NCBI RefSeq assembly: GCF_000153485.2
Contig: NC_018721.1
Location: 1,116,001-1,180,000 of the forward strand
Source: Psychroflexus torquis ATCC 700755
GTDB taxonomy: Bacteria; Bacteroidota; Bacteroidia; Flavobacteriales; Flavobacteriaceae
Direction: 5' to 3'
DNA length: 64,000 nt
Each line of letters begins with the position of its first letter. Positions within the stretch are counted from its first letter, which is position 1. The notes beneath the pieces are model-generated. The model was not told the origin of the DNA and did no database searches. It saw nothing but the letters and a program-made list of their open reading frames with translations. Position numbers and translations under genes: made by a program. This document shows positions 51,071 through 61,125 of the stretch, piece after piece.

Positions 51071-52842
51071 GACTTCTCTACTTTAGATAAATTTATAGCC
51101 GTTTCTATCAATGCCAAATGAGAATAAGCCTGTGGAAAGTTTCCCAGCAACCTTTTTGTTTTAAAATCTATATCCTCACTCATCAATCCTAGGTGATTAG
51201 AATAACCGATTAACCTCTCAAATTGTTGCTTAGCGTCTTCCACTTCGCCAATTTTAAACAAACTGTTGATATACCAAAATGTACATATCGTAAATGACGA
51301 ACTAGGCAAACCAAAGTCGTCCTTGTTTTTATAGCGATACAGAAGTCCATCATTTGTTAAATGCTCTCCAATAGCCTTTACAGTACTTACAAACTTCGGA
51401 TCCTTAGCCTCTATAAAACCATAGGTTTCCATCAAAAGTACAGAGGCATCTAGATCTGTAGAATTATAGGATTGAGTAAACGCCTGCATATCTTCATTCC
51501 AGGCATTCTCCATAATATCATTACGTATAGCTTTTTCCAAAGTTTTCCAGCGTTCAAGCTTGGAAGATTTATCAAAGAGTTTAGAGATTTTTATAGCTCT
51601 ATCTATAGCTACCCAGCATAAGACTTTTGAAAAGGTAAAATGTCGATCTTCAGTCCTGAATTCCCAGATTCCTTTATCTGGCTCTTGCCAGTGTTTTCCG
51701 ACTACCCAAGCAATCCCTTTCGTAATGGTCCATAACTCTTCTTTATTGTCTAGATCTGATTTGAATTTGACTAATTCTTGATAAATGACATCCACCAATA
51801 TTCCGTAGATATCATTTTGCTTCTGTGCATAAGCCGCATTACCAATTCTCACTGGTTTAGAATCTTTATAACCAGACAAATGTGTTAAATGCTTTTCGGT
51901 CAATTGCTTTTCTTTATTGATTCCATACATGATTTGAAGTTTTTCATTCTTATCTGGAATCAAATCTATTATAAATTGCAAATAGCGTTTTATCATTCTT
52001 TTGTGACCTAATTGAGAGACTACTTTCACCACCATAGAAGCATCTCTAATCCAACAGAATCTGTAATCCCAATTCCTAACCTCCCCTATAGTTTCCGGTA
52101 ATGAGGTCGTAGCTGCCGCAAGTATCGCTCCCGTTTTGTCATAACTCAAAAGCTTAAGAGTCATCGCGCTTCTTAAAATCATATCATCATAAGTGCCAAA
52201 CTTGGGCGTCCTAGAACTCCAATTGAGCCAATATTCTTTGGTTGTTTCTAAGTCTAGAGATATAGACTCCATGTCTGGCAGCTCTATCTTTTCATTATAA
52301 GACAAAAGGAAAAAAGCATCTTTGGTAAGGGAAATTTCTTTTGAATTTGCAACTGCCTCTTTGTCTAAAGAGGTGTAAAGAAACAAGGTATCAAACTCAT
52401 CGGCTTCCGTAAGACCTACTATAAAATTTTCTTTGATGAATATCTCCGTGTTTCCAAGAGCATACTCCAATTTTGGATTGAAATCAACCTTTAGTTTGGG
52501 AGTTCCCTTAGTAACTTTCAAATACCTTATGAGTTCTGGAGGGGTGTGATAATTCTTATCTTTTTTGAGATAACGCGGCAAGAAATCATAGACTTCAAAG
52601 CTAGCATTTTGGGATGAAAAAGTAGTTTTAAGAATAGACGTGTCTTTGACATAAACCTGAGATATTTCGTAAGAGTCATCCACATGAAAAGCGAATTGGC
52701 CTCCCTTCTTCTCATCTAGTAATTTTGCAAAAACAGAAGCGGAATCAAATTCTGGTAAACAACACCAGTCTATTGAACCTGTCTCAGAAACCAAAGCTGC
52801 TGTCCTACAATTTCCTATTATTCCATAGTTAAGATTATTCAT
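51067..52842 (-). CDS. Glycoside hydrolase family 15 protein (trehalase-type)
   Basis: A 591-residue cytosolic glycosidase. After an N-terminal beta-sandwich with LNYGIIGNCRTAALVSETGSIDWCCLPEFDSASVF the alpha/alpha barrel shows WDYRFCWIRDASMVV, the acid Glu in GIWEFRTEDRHFTFSKVLCWVAIDRA, and LPSSSFTICTFWYINSLFKIG. These are marks of bacterial GH15 proteins, which include trehalases and glucoamylase-like enzymes. It is divergent from a trehalose synthase gene, so trehalose breakdown is likely. Activity is inferred from this neighbour. Confidence 0.88.
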   Translation of the reverse strand: MNNLNYGIIGNCRTAALVSETGSIDWCCLPEFDSASVFAKLLDEKKGGQFAFHVDDSYEISQVYVKDTSILKTTFSSQNASFEVYDFLPRYLKKDKNYHTPPELIRYLKVTKGTPKLKVDFNPKLEYALGNTEIFIKENFIVGLTEADEFDTLFLYTSLDKEAVANSKEISLTKDAFFLLSYNEKIELPDMESISLDLETTKEYWLNWSSRTPKFGTYDDMILRSAMTLKLLSYDKTGAILAAATTSLPETIGEVRNWDYRFCWIRDASMVVKVVSQLGHKRMIKRYLQFIIDLIPDKNEKLQIMYGINKEKQLTEKHLTHLSGYKDSKPVRIGNAAYAQKQNDIYGILVDVIYQELVKFKSDLDNKEELWTITKGIAWVVGKHWQEPDKGIWEFRTEDRHFTFSKVLCWVAIDRAIKISKLFDKSSKLERWKTLEKAIRNDIMENAWNEDMQAFTQSYNSTDLDASVLLMETYGFIEAKDPKFVSTVKAIGEHLTNDGLLYRYKNKDDFGLPSSSFTICTFWYINSLFKIGEVEDAKQQFERLIGYSNHLGLMSEDIDFKTKRLLGNFPQAYSHLALIETAINLSKVEKS

Positions 52843-52922
52843 GAATCTTGATTTTTTGGGAGATTAAAATCATATTTTTGATTAAATAAAAGGAAATAAT
52901 ACGAGTTTAACAAAGTTTTTTC

Positions 52923-55136
52923 ATGAATAAAATGATAATTGTATCCAATAGACTACCTCTACAAATAAGTATAGAAGATCATCACCTCAAAGTAACGTCG
53001 AGTGTGGGCGGACTTGCCACAGGACTTAAATCTGTACATAAAGAGAGTAATGGAATTTGGATTGGCTGGTCAGGTCTAACTCAAGAGGAACTTACTCCCG
53101 AACTTGAGGACAAGGTTCAAGAAGCCGTTCATAAAGAGCAATGTGTGACTGTGAATCTCACTCAAAGTGACCTAGACTTATATTACTATGGCTTTAGTAA
53201 TAGAACATTGTGGCCATTGTTTCATTATTTTATTGAGTATACAGAGTACCATCCCGAGTCTTGGAATGCCTATAAACGCGTAAATGAAAAATTTGCGGAA
53301 GTGGTTTTAAAACACGCAGAAGATGGTGACCAAATCTGGATACAAGACTACCAACTCTTACTTGTTCCGGCCCTTGTTAAAGCTAAAAAACCCAACATTT
53401 CTATCGGATTTTTCAATCATATTCCATTTCCTTCTTATGAAATATTCAGAACCTTCCCTAAACGTAAAGAACTTTTAGAAGGTATGCTTGGTGCCGATTT
53501 GATTGGTTTCCATACCTATGATTATGAAAGACACTTTTTAAGTTCTGTAAAACGCATTCTTAGTTTGGAAGTTAATTTCAACAAAGTCACCTATAACAAC
53601 AGAATCATAAAGGTGGACTCTTTTCCGATGGGCATCGATTACAAAAAATTTAAAAATGCTGCTCTTAAGCATGATAAACAGAATGAAAATAACAAAACTG
53701 AAATTCAAAAAAGACTAGATCAGCATCTTCAGAAAGAAGTTGGGATGAAAATGGTGCTTTCCATTGATAGAATGGACTATACCAAGGGTATCCCAAACAG
53801 GTTGAAAGCTTTTGAATATTTTTTGAGGAAATATCCAGAGTTTCAAGAGAAAATAAGACTTGTTATGCTGGCGGTCCCTTCACGATCTGAGGTACCTCAA
53901 TATCAAAAATTGAAGCAAGAAACAGATGAACTTGTAGGTAGAATTAATGGTGAATTTTCCACGGTAAGTTGGACCCCTATCTGGTATTTTTATAGAACCT
54001 TACCTTTTGAAAATATAATAGATCTCTACACCTCGTCGGAGGTTGCTTTAATTACTCCTGTAAGAGACGGTATGAACCTCGTTGCTAAAGAATATGTTGC
54101 TACTCGAACCAAAGAGGATGGCGTGCTAGTCCTTAGTGAAATGACTGGGGCTTCAAAAGAACTCAATGAAGCTTTGCTCATCAATCCTTTCAATTATGAA
54201 GAAATTGCGGACACTCTAAAGCAAGCTTTAGAAATGCCAAAGGCGGAGCAAAAACAGAGGATGAAAGCACTACAGAAAAGAGTGTCTAGATATAGCGTAG
54301 AGAAATGGGCTAGTGAATTTATAAATTCTCTTAAACAAGTACATAAAGTTTACAGTATTATCCAAGCCTCAAAATTGAAATCAACTGATATAGAGAATTT
54401 CAAAGAGATTTTAAAATCCCCTGGAAAAAAGATCATGTTTTTAGATTATGATGGGACTTTGGTCAACTTTACTAAAAACCCTCAAGATGCTAAACCAGAT
54501 TCTGAGCTTTTCCAAATATTAAAAGGACTGGAAAAAATTGAAAATCTCGAGCTTGTGATCATTAGCGGGAGAGATAAAAAAACGCTGAATGAATGGTTCA
54601 AAAACACGTCTTACACACTAGTATCCGACCACGGGGTTTCCGTACGCGAAAAAGATCAAACATGGAAAATCCTAGAGCATTTAAAAACCGATTGGATGGA
54701 AGATGTTCTCCCTGTATTGGAAACTTTTGTGGATAGAACACCAGGAACACTTGTTGAAAAAAAGAAATTTTCGTTAGCCTGGCATTACAGAGATACTGAT
54801 ATCGAATTAGCTCAAAAGCGAGTTGTAGAAATAAAAACGGTGCTAACGAGTTTTATCTCTAACACAGACCTTACCTTGCTAGAAGGTAATAAAGTCATTG
54901 AAATAAAAAGCAGCAAAGTTAATAAAGGTAGAGCATGCAATTATATCTTGGATCAAAATCCTACTCAACATGTCTTTGCCATTGGAGATGACTGGACCGA
55001 TGAATTTATGTTTGAGGAGCTTCCAAAGAACTCACAGACCATAAAGGTAGGTGTAAAAGAAACTAAGGCTAAATTTTATGTAGCTAGTGTAGAAGATGTG
55101 AGGAGCCTTCTAAAAGAACTGCCTAAACATAACTAG
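52923..55136 (+). CDS. otsAB: Fused trehalose-6-phosphate synthase/phosphatase
   Basis: A 737-residue bifunctional enzyme making trehalose from UDP-glucose (or ADP-glucose) and glucose-6-phosphate. Residues 1-465 are the GT20 OtsA domain: [70 protein letters not shown]. Residues of about 500-737 are the HAD-type OtsB phosphatase: [26 protein letters not shown], and the C-terminal [15 protein letters not shown]. -7-like TATTTTTG lies at 52873-52880. The neighbouring GH15 gene would provide the opposing hydrolase, so the pair could set cell trehalose for osmotic or cold stress. Confidence 0.94.
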   Translation: MNKMIIVSNRLPLQISIEDHHLKVTSSVGGLATGLKSVHKESNGIWIGWSGLTQEELTPELEDKVQEAVHKEQCVTVNLTQSDLDLYYYGFSNRTLWPLFHYFIEYTEYHPESWNAYKRVNEKFAEVVLKHAEDGDQIWIQDYQLLLVPALVKAKKPNISIGFFNHIPFPSYEIFRTFPKRKELLEGMLGADLIGFHTYDYERHFLSSVKRILSLEVNFNKVTYNNRIIKVDSFPMGIDYKKFKNAALKHDKQNENNKTEIQKRLDQHLQKEVGMKMVLSIDRMDYTKGIPNRLKAFEYFLRKYPEFQEKIRLVMLAVPSRSEVPQYQKLKQETDELVGRINGEFSTVSWTPIWYFYRTLPFENIIDLYTSSEVALITPVRDGMNLVAKEYVATRTKEDGVLVLSEMTGASKELNEALLINPFNYEEIADTLKQALEMPKAEQKQRMKALQKRVSRYSVEKWASEFINSLKQVHKVYSIIQASKLKSTDIENFKEILKSPGKKIMFLDYDGTLVNFTKNPQDAKPDSELFQILKGLEKIENLELVIISGRDKKTLNEWFKNTSYTLVSDHGVSVREKDQTWKILEHLKTDWMEDVLPVLETFVDRTPGTLVEKKKFSLAWHYRDTDIELAQKRVVEIKTVLTSFISNTDLTLLEGNKVIEIKSSKVNKGRACNYILDQNPTQHVFAIGDDWTDEFMFEELPKNSQTIKVGVKETKAKFYVASVEDVRSLLKELPKHN

Positions 55137-55183
55137 GTTGATGAAAAAAAATAGTCTTACAATCAAAATTACTAAACAAACTT

Positions 55184-55423
55184 ATGAGTAAACAAATAAA
55201 ATTAATTTGGGACTTTAAAGGTCCAAATGCAGAGAAAACGGCGGAACACCACACCATTCATTTGAATGACTATTTAAATACAAATTCCTTGGATCTGAAA
55301 ATAACAGGAATAGAGAAGCTAGATGACTTTCAATTTATCGCTTTTATGGTTGTTGAAGAAGTGGACATGAAATCTGTAAGAGATCGTTTAAAACCTCATA
55401 GAGGAAAGGTTTATATAGGATAA
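55184..55423 (+). CDS. Small conserved-looking protein, unknown function
   Basis: A 79-residue soluble protein (QIKLIWDFKGPNAEKTAEHHTIHLNDYL, DDFQFIAFMVVEEVDMKSVRDRLKPHRGKVYIG). The composition and even spacing of hydrophobic strands look like a real alpha/beta domain. It follows the OtsAB gene by 47 bp on the same strand and could be co-transcribed. Its stop lies 4 bp before a MITE-like repeat. Family not recognised with certainty. Confidence 0.65.
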   Translation: MSKQIKLIWDFKGPNAEKTAEHHTIHLNDYLNTNSLDLKITGIEKLDDFQFIAFMVVEEVDMKSVRDRLKPHRGKVYIG

Positions 55424-55427
55424 CTAA

Positions 55428-55472
55428 TACCAAATTAAACCTATAATGTCGCAATAAATTGTTTTACTGGTA
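55428..55472. repeat. MITE-like repeat, copy C (partial)
   Basis: Starts TACCAAATT, continues with ACCTATAATG and CGCAATAAAT as in the left end of copy A (55807), and ends TGGTA at 55472, so only about 45 bp remain. It may instead be the left end of a composite unit running to 55989. It lies directly behind the small gene at 55184-55423. Confidence 0.55.
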
Positions 55473-55483
55473 CGAATTGTATT

Positions 55484-55696
55484 CTAAACAGTCATTTGAT
55501 TTTTTGTAAAATTCTTGATTTTGTTTATACCATAGTCGACTAGGAAATTAGTGTCCCAGATATATGTTCCTTTGTCATAACAAACTACAAAACTAACCAA
55601 GATGTTAGCTGAATAGTAAGTCATTTTTCCACCTAGCCAATAATAATAATAAAAGGGTAACATTTTATAAGAAACTGAAGCGCTTAGAGATTTCAT
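55484..55696 (-). CDS. Doubtful 70-residue frame between two repeat copies
   Basis: Encodes 70 residues starting MKSLSASVSYKMLPFYYYYW, Tyr-rich, with a hydrophobic stretch ANILVSFVVCYDKGT. No homologue is recognised and no promoter is seen. It lies between two repeats of the same family (55428-55472 and 55807-55989), so it may be a gene remnant carried or trapped by them. Confidence 0.25.
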   Translation of the reverse strand: MKSLSASVSYKMLPFYYYYWLGGKMTYYSANILVSFVVCYDKGTYIWDTNFLVDYGINKIKNFTKNQMTV

Positions 55697-55806
55697 TTTT
55701 AAAAAAGACCCTACAAAATAATAAGGATTTAAGATAAAATTTAAATTTCATTTATTGATATTTAAAAAACAACAAGAGCAATTCAAAGCATCTTCCTTTC
55801 GTTTTA

Positions 55807-55989
55807 TACCAAATTGGACCTATAATGACGCAATAAATCGTTTCTTTTTCGCCTGGTTTTCATCAAAATAATTACCGTAGCTAAGGCTATGCTAGTTATT
55901 TTTGATTTCAATCAATCAAAAAACCTGTGCTGAGCTACGTCGTAGTATAATTCAACTTATTCATACGGCATTATAAATATAATTTGGTA
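55807..55989. repeat. MITE-like repeat, copy A (fullest, 183 bp)
   Basis: Begins TACCAAATTGGACCTATAAT and ends with TATAATTTGGTA. The two ends are imperfect inverted repeats of about 24 bp (shared pattern TACCAAATTnnAnnTATAATGnCG). The flanking bases are TTA on both sides, which would fit a 3-bp target duplication. Inside is a TAGCTAAGGCTATGCTA-type palindrome. No coding capacity. The rest of 55697-55806 shows nothing recognisable. Confidence 0.7.
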
Positions 55990-56002
55990 TTAGAGTGTAA
56001 AA

Positions 56003-56515
56003 TTATCTCTTTTTAGGTTTTTTATAAAGAGGAACAGCAGAACATGCTTCACCATACATAATGAGCTTAGCAACTGGTTGTAGCATTTGCAGAGCAAGTA
56101 AGTAGGCGTTTTCTGGCACTGGTTTGTCAGAACAGCCTTTTATAATGATAGGTTTATCATTATAATCAGTCAGATCAATTTTAGAAAGTGCCTCTTGATA
56201 AAGCAGGGAATTTAAAACCTCTAAGGACCCAAAAACAACTTTTTGAGCTATATCCTCAAGGTAAGTAGTTACCAAGAGATAAGCCCAACTCGGAATTATG
56301 GAATCGGTAGAACAATGAAGCGATACATAAGCACCTTCATATTGTTTCCAGTCATGTGCTTTTAGCTCTAGCCTGAAGTCTTTTTCTTTAAGAATAATTC
56401 CTTGGAACAACCAATCTTTAATATCGATTTGTACTCTTCTTCCTTTTGGATAGTAATCCTCTAAATTAAAGGTTATCAAAGGACTTTTTGCGACTTTATT
56501 TACAATATCAGCCAT
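56003..56515 (-). CDS. DUF2480 family protein
   Basis: A 170-residue protein of the DUF2480 family, found mainly in Bacteroidetes and commonly at the end of SUF clusters. Blocks are VNKVAKSPLITFNLEDYYPKGRRVQIDIKDWLFQGIILKEKDFR and VSLHCSTDSIIPSWAYLLVT. It starts 4 bp after the MIP18-type gene, so it is the last gene of the SUF operon. Two Cys (CSTDS, GCSDK) are noted. Function unknown. Confidence 0.9.
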   Translation of the reverse strand: MADIVNKVAKSPLITFNLEDYYPKGRRVQIDIKDWLFQGIILKEKDFRLELKAHDWKQYEGAYVSLHCSTDSIIPSWAYLLVTTYLEDIAQKVVFGSLEVLNSLLYQEALSKIDLTDYNDKPIIIKGCSDKPVPENAYLLALQMLQPVAKLIMYGEACSAVPLYKKPKKR

Positions 56516-56519
56516 AGAC

Positions 56520-56843
56520 TTATAACATTCCTAATTCAAGTTTCGCTTCTTCACTCATCAATTCTTGAGACCAAGCAGGATCGAAAGTCAATTCTACTTC
56601 ACATTCGTTGACCCAATCTAAAGAAGCCGCCTTTTCCTTTACTTCTTGAGGAAGAGATTCAGCTACTGGACAGTTGGGCGAGGTTAAAGTCATTAAAATT
56701 TTGACATCATCGTTCTCATTAACAAAAACATCATAAATAAGTCCAAGTTCGTATATATCAACTGGGATTTCTGGATCGTAAATAGTTTTTAAAACTCTTA
56801 CTACATCTTCCCCTAGTTTTTCTGTGTTTAGTTCTTCAGCCAT
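56520..56843 (-). CDS. MIP18/DUF59-type Fe-S assembly protein (SufT-like)
   Basis: A 107-residue cytosolic protein of the MIP18 family that helps insert or deliver Fe-S clusters. I start it at 56843 (MAEELNTEKLG), 4 bp after sufE; the frame runs open 36 bp further and overlaps sufE. Blocks are IYDPEIPVDIYELGLIYDV and TLTSPNCPVAESLPQEV with the functionally important Cys, then WVNECEVELTFDPAWSQELMSEEAKLELGML. It sits inside the SUF operon. Confidence 0.9.
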   Translation of the reverse strand: MAEELNTEKLGEDVVRVLKTIYDPEIPVDIYELGLIYDVFVNENDDVKILMTLTSPNCPVAESLPQEVKEKAASLDWVNECEVELTFDPAWSQELMSEEAKLELGML

Positions 56844-56847
56844 AATG

Positions 56848-57279
56848 TTAAGCTTTATTTTGTTGGCTATTGTATGCAATAGCGTACATTTTCATTTGTT
56901 TTACCATGCTAACCAATCCGTTAGCTCTGTTTGGTGATAAGTGTTCCTTAAGTCCAATCTCATCTATAAAATCAGTGTTTGCCCCGATGATATCTTCAGG
57001 TTTTTGTCCAGAAAATACACGAATAAGTATGGCGATAATTCCTTTGGTAATTATGGCATCGCTATCTGCTGTAAAATCGAGCTTGTCATTATCCATCGCT
57101 CCATAGACCCATACTCTACTCTGACATCCTTTTATGATGTTTTCATCGGTTTTATATTGGTCTTGAATAAGTGGAAGAGATTTACCAAGGTCGATCATAT
57201 ATTCATACCGATCCATCCAGTCTTCAAAAATGCTGAATTCTTCTACAATTTCTTTTTGTCTTTCTTGAATATTACTCAC
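56848..57279 (-). CDS. sufE: SufE sulfur acceptor
   Basis: A 143-residue protein that takes persulfide sulfur from SufS and passes it to SufB. Family blocks: EDWMDRYEYMIDLGKSLP, the active Cys in DENIIKGCQSRVWVYG, and ISDAIITKGIIAILIRVFSGQKPEDI-like ADSDAIITKGIIAILIRVFSGQ. Overlaps the META-domain gene by 8 bp. Confidence 0.95.
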   Translation of the reverse strand: MSNIQERQKEIVEEFSIFEDWMDRYEYMIDLGKSLPLIQDQYKTDENIIKGCQSRVWVYGAMDNDKLDFTADSDAIITKGIIAILIRVFSGQKPEDIIGANTDFIDEIGLKEHLSPNRANGLVSMVKQMKMYAIAYNSQQNKA

Positions 57280-57715
57280 TTTTTTCTAGCTTTTTTTCTG
57301 CCTTAATTAAGACGTTTCCTTCTTTAGATTTTAAGTAAATTACTTCAGATGAAGTATCAAATTGAGTTACTGAAGCTGCTTTTTGAAAAAATAAATTTTC
57401 AAGATCCATTTTGTCATCACAATACATTTTTGTTGCTGAAGCAAATCCTAAGTCTAAAATTCCATCATTCATTTTATAGCTGAAGTTATAATTGTTGCAC
57501 CCCGAGTATCCTGAAATTTTTGAGTTTTCAGGATCTACCTTCAAGGTTAGTCTAGAGTCTACAAGTTCTTGATCCCCTAGCTGGGTTATAACATAGTCTT
57601 CACCTATAAGCTTTTCTGAATTCATTTTTCCTTGCTGTTGAGCTTTACAGGAAACCAAAATTAAAAAAATTGAAAACAAGGCGAAGCCTGTTTTTAAAAT
57701 TGAATATGATTTCAT
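57272..57715 (-). CDS. META-domain lipoprotein inside the SUF operon
   Basis: A 147-residue lipoprotein (signal FALFSIFLILVSC). Its C-terminal part has the META/HslJ pattern ISGYSGCNNYNFSYKMNDGILDLGFASATKMYCDDKMDLENLFFQ, with the GCNNY block and two Cys. It overlaps sufS by 4 bp and sufE by 8 bp, so it is expressed with the Fe-S genes although it is exported. Role unknown; stress-related envelope function is known for other META proteins. Confidence 0.88.
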   Translation of the reverse strand: MKSYSILKTGFALFSIFLILVSCKAQQQGKMNSEKLIGEDYVITQLGDQELVDSRLTLKVDPENSKISGYSGCNNYNFSYKMNDGILDLGFASATKMYCDDKMDLENLFFQKAASVTQFDTSSEVIYLKSKEGNVLIKAEKKLEKSE

Positions 57716-58956
57716 GATAACATGGATTTCGCCTTTTTCAAAGCAATAATAAAGGAATCAATTTCTGCTTTCGAATTGTAAAACATAAAAGAGGCGCGAA
57801 CAGTTCCTGGAATTTTATAAAAATCCATAATAGGCTGAGCGCAATGGTGACCAGTTCTCACGGCAATTCCCATTTTGTCGAGCAAGGTTCCTATATCATA
57901 GGGATGTAAACCTTCAATGTTAAATGACAAAACAGCCGTTTTATTTTCTGGTGTAGTCCCATATATTCTTACGCCTTCTATTTTCTCTATCTCTTCAGTT
58001 GCATAAACAAGCAACTGCATTTCATAAGCTGCAATGGTCTCAAAACCAATAGCATTCATATAATCTAGAGCTGCACCAAAAGCTATACCTCCAGAAATAT
58101 TTGGGGTACCAGCTTCAAACTTATGAGGTAATCCAGCATAAGTCGTCTCTTCAAAAGTCACTTGATCAATCATTTCTCCACCACCTTGATAAGGAGGTAG
58201 CATGTTTAAAAGTTCCTCTTTTCCGTATAGCATGCCTACACCTGTTGGGCCGCAGATTTTATGAGCTGAAACCGTATAGTAATCTATATCCAAAGCTTGA
58301 ACATCAGCTATTAAATGAGATGCAGCTTGTGCTCCATCAATCAAGACTTTAGCATCAACTTCATGAGCTAAATCAATGATCTCTTTAATAGGATTTATAG
58401 TGCCTAAAGCATTGGAGACATGGTTTACAAAAACAAGTTTAGTATGCTCGTTCAACAAGTCTTTGTAAGCATCCATCACCAATTCTCCTTTTTCTGACAT
58501 TGGAATGACCCTCAATTTTGAGCCTGTTTTTTTACATAGCATTTGCCATGGAACGATATTGGAGTGATGCTCCATCGCCGATACCAAAATCTCATCTTCA
58601 GGCTTCAAAATAGAAGCATATCCATTGGCAACCAAATTGATACTATGCGTAGTTCCCGACGTCAAGATAATTTCGTAGTTGTGTTTCGCATTAAAATGAG
58701 CTCTTACTTTTTCTCTAGCGGACTCATAAGCATCTGTAGCAATTTGCGAAAGCGAATGTACTCCTCTGTGGATATTTGCGTTCTTATTTTCGTAATAGTC
58801 TACAATACAATCTATAACCTGTCTTGGAGTTTGAGATGTAGCAGCATTATCAAAATACACCAAAGGTTTCCCATTTATTTCTCTATGTAAAATGGGAAAG
58901 TCTTTGCGTATGCTATCTATGTCTAAAAGTTGTTCAGAAGTATTCGTCATGTTCAT
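57712..58956 (-). CDS. sufS: Cysteine desulfurase SufS
   Basis: A PLP enzyme removing sulfur from cysteine as a persulfide for Fe-S cluster building. 414 residues: YFDNAATSQTPRQV, RGVHSLSQIATDAYE, SAMEHHSNIVPWQ, VLIDGAQAASH, the PLP lysine in TVSAHKICGPTGVGMLYG, and the active Cys in VRTGHHCAQPIMDF. This is a group II (SufS) sequence. Part of the operon sufA-B-lipoprotein-C-D-S-META-E. Confidence 0.96.
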   Translation of the reverse strand: MNMTNTSEQLLDIDSIRKDFPILHREINGKPLVYFDNAATSQTPRQVIDCIVDYYENKNANIHRGVHSLSQIATDAYESAREKVRAHFNAKHNYEIILTSGTTHSINLVANGYASILKPEDEILVSAMEHHSNIVPWQMLCKKTGSKLRVIPMSEKGELVMDAYKDLLNEHTKLVFVNHVSNALGTINPIKEIIDLAHEVDAKVLIDGAQAASHLIADVQALDIDYYTVSAHKICGPTGVGMLYGKEELLNMLPPYQGGGEMIDQVTFEETTYAGLPHKFEAGTPNISGGIAFGAALDYMNAIGFETIAAYEMQLLVYATEEIEKIEGVRIYGTTPENKTAVLSFNIEGLHPYDIGTLLDKMGIAVRTGHHCAQPIMDFYKIPGTVRASFMFYNSKAEIDSFIIALKKAKSMLS

Positions 58957-59006
58957 ATTTCGTTTCTTAAAATTTTACTTCTTAGTAAGTTGACCCAATT
59001 GAATTC

Positions 59007-60320
59007 TTATAAGTTGAATCCTAATTCGACTTCAAGTTTCAATGCAATTTGTTTAGTAATTCTTTTTTTGATTTCTGGAATTTTAACACTACCCAAAACT
59101 TTATTTGCAAAAGCAAACATCAGTAAGGCTCTAGCTTCTTTTTTAGGGATTCCTCGAGTTCTTAGGTAGTATAAGGCTTCATTATCTAGTTGTCCAATCG
59201 TACAACCATGACTGCATTTTACATCATCTGCAAAAATTTCCAATTGTGGCTTAGAGTTACAAGTAGCCCCATCGTCCAATAAAATATTATTATTGCTTTG
59301 AAAAGCATTTGTTTTTTGTGCCAATCTATCTACAAGAATACTCCCGTTAAAGACACCTACCGATTTTTCAGAAAAAATTCCTTTATAATCTTGATGACTT
59401 TCACAATTAGGCTCGATGTGATGAACCAGAGTATTGTGGTCTACATGTTGTTTTCCTTCTAGAATAGTAACTCCTTTAAGTATAGAATTACAGTTCTCTC
59501 CATGCTGATAAAACCTCAAATTGTTTCTAGTGATTTTTCCACCTAATGAAAACGTATGTAAAGAACAAGTGCTATCTCTTTCTTGTTTGATAAACGTATT
59601 ATCTATAAGAGAAGACGTGGTCTTATCATTTTGAATTTTATAATAATCCACTTCAGCATTTTTTCCGACATAAACTTCTGTCACCGAATTGGTAAGCACA
59701 GGATTATCCGTCAAACTTTGATGCCTCTCAATAATTTGAACGTGAGCACCTTCTTCAGCAATAATTAAGTTTCTAGGTTGGATCATTAAAGCTGACTCAT
59801 TTCCTGTAGAAAAATTAAGAATTTGAATAGGTTTTTCTGCACTAACGTTTTTAGGAATTCTAATATAAGCACCTTCTTTAGCAAAAGCCGTGTTTAAAGA
59901 AGACATACTCTCCTCAGGAACGATTTTATTAAAATACTTATCCATGATAGGCTTGTATTTAGACTTGTTCAAAGCCGAAGACATCAGACAAGCATCCAAC
60001 TTATCGTGGGTAGTTCTCGACAGATGAGAAGAATAAATTCCATCTATAAATACGATAGTATACGTATCTATATCATGTATTAAGTATTTCTTTATATCCT
60101 TATAATCTATGGCATCTTCCTTTTTAGGGAATATGCTGTAATCTTCTTTTAATACAGAGTTGAGTGAAGTGTATTTCCAAGCTTCCATCTTTTTGGTAGG
60201 AAAGCCCGTACTTTCAAAAAACTTTATAGCTTTGTTTCTTACGCTATGGATATCATTTTCCATATCCACTTGCTCTTCAAAAGCAAGATAAGAAGACATT
60301 AATTTTTCTTTAAGTTCCAT
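59007..60320 (-). CDS. sufD: SufD scaffold subunit
   Basis: A 437-residue beta-helix protein of the SufBCD complex on which Fe-S clusters are made. Blocks: FPTKKMEAWKYTSLNSVL, IVFIDGIYS, NNLRFYQHGENCNSILKGV, HHIEPNCESHQDYKGIFSEKSVGVFNGSI, QSNNNILLDDGATCNSKPQLEIFADDVKCSHGCTIGQLDNEALYYLRTRG, which holds the conserved His/Cys. Confidence 0.95.
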   Translation of the reverse strand: MELKEKLMSSYLAFEEQVDMENDIHSVRNKAIKFFESTGFPTKKMEAWKYTSLNSVLKEDYSIFPKKEDAIDYKDIKKYLIHDIDTYTIVFIDGIYSSHLSRTTHDKLDACLMSSALNKSKYKPIMDKYFNKIVPEESMSSLNTAFAKEGAYIRIPKNVSAEKPIQILNFSTGNESALMIQPRNLIIAEEGAHVQIIERHQSLTDNPVLTNSVTEVYVGKNAEVDYYKIQNDKTTSSLIDNTFIKQERDSTCSLHTFSLGGKITRNNLRFYQHGENCNSILKGVTILEGKQHVDHNTLVHHIEPNCESHQDYKGIFSEKSVGVFNGSILVDRLAQKTNAFQSNNNILLDDGATCNSKPQLEIFADDVKCSHGCTIGQLDNEALYYLRTRGIPKKEARALLMFAFANKVLGSVKIPEIKKRITKQIALKLEVELGFNL

Positions 60321-60357
60321 GTTTTAAATCTTTTGGGTTAGGGTAAAAGCTTACTTA

Positions 60358-61116
60358 CTAAGTCATTTCTGCTCGTTCTTCCTTAAGCCAATCATAACCT
60401 CTTTCTTCCAACTCTTTAGCCAGTTCTTTACCGCCTGTTTTTACTATTTTACCATCTACCAAAACGTGTACAACATCTGGTACGACATAGTCTAATAATC
60501 TTTGGTAGTGTGTAATCACCAATGTTGCATTGCCTTTATTTCTTAAGCGATTTACACCGTCAGAGACAATTCTAAGAGCATCTATGTCTAAACCAGAATC
60601 TGTTTCATCAAGAATAGCCAATTTTGGTTCTAGCATAGCCATTTGGAAAATTTCATTTCTTTTTTTCTCGCCACCAGAGAAACCTTCATTTAGGGATCTA
60701 GATAAAAATTTTCTGTCCATGTCTAACAAGGCAGATTTTTCTCTAATCTTTTTCAGCATTTCATTAGCTGGCATATCTTTTTGCCCTCTAGACTTTCTGA
60801 CCTGATTGATAGAGGTTTTGATAAAATTGGTCACAGAAACTCCTGGGATTTCAATTGGATATTGAAAAGATAAGAAAATCCCTTTGTGCGCTCTTTCTTC
60901 AGGAGAAAGTTCAGATATATTTGCTTTTTCAAAGAGGATATCTCCTTCTGTAACTTCAAAATCTTCATTACCTGCAATAACTGAGGCAAGTGTACTTTTA
61001 CCAGATCCGTTAGGACCCATTATAGCATGGACTTCTCCAGCGTTAATCTCTAGATCAATACCTTTTAAAATCTTTACACCGTCTACACTTGCGTGTAGGT
61101 TTTTTATCTTTAACAT
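60358..61116 (-). CDS. sufC: SufC ATPase
   Basis: The ABC-type ATPase of the SufBCD complex. 252 residues: Walker [11 protein letters not shown]-loop region [14 protein letters not shown], signature [10 protein letters not shown], Walker [14 protein letters not shown], and switch His in [10 protein letters not shown]. The signature SGGEKKR is specific to SufC. Confidence 0.97.
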   Translation of the reverse strand: MLKIKNLHASVDGVKILKGIDLEINAGEVHAIMGPNGSGKSTLASVIAGNEDFEVTEGDILFEKANISELSPEERAHKGIFLSFQYPIEIPGVSVTNFIKTSINQVRKSRGQKDMPANEMLKKIREKSALLDMDRKFLSRSLNEGFSGGEKKRNEIFQMAMLEPKLAILDETDSGLDIDALRIVSDGVNRLRNKGNATLVITHYQRLLDYVVPDVVHVLVDGKIVKTGGKELAKELEERGYDWLKEERAEMT

Positions 61117-61125
61117 AACTGCTTA

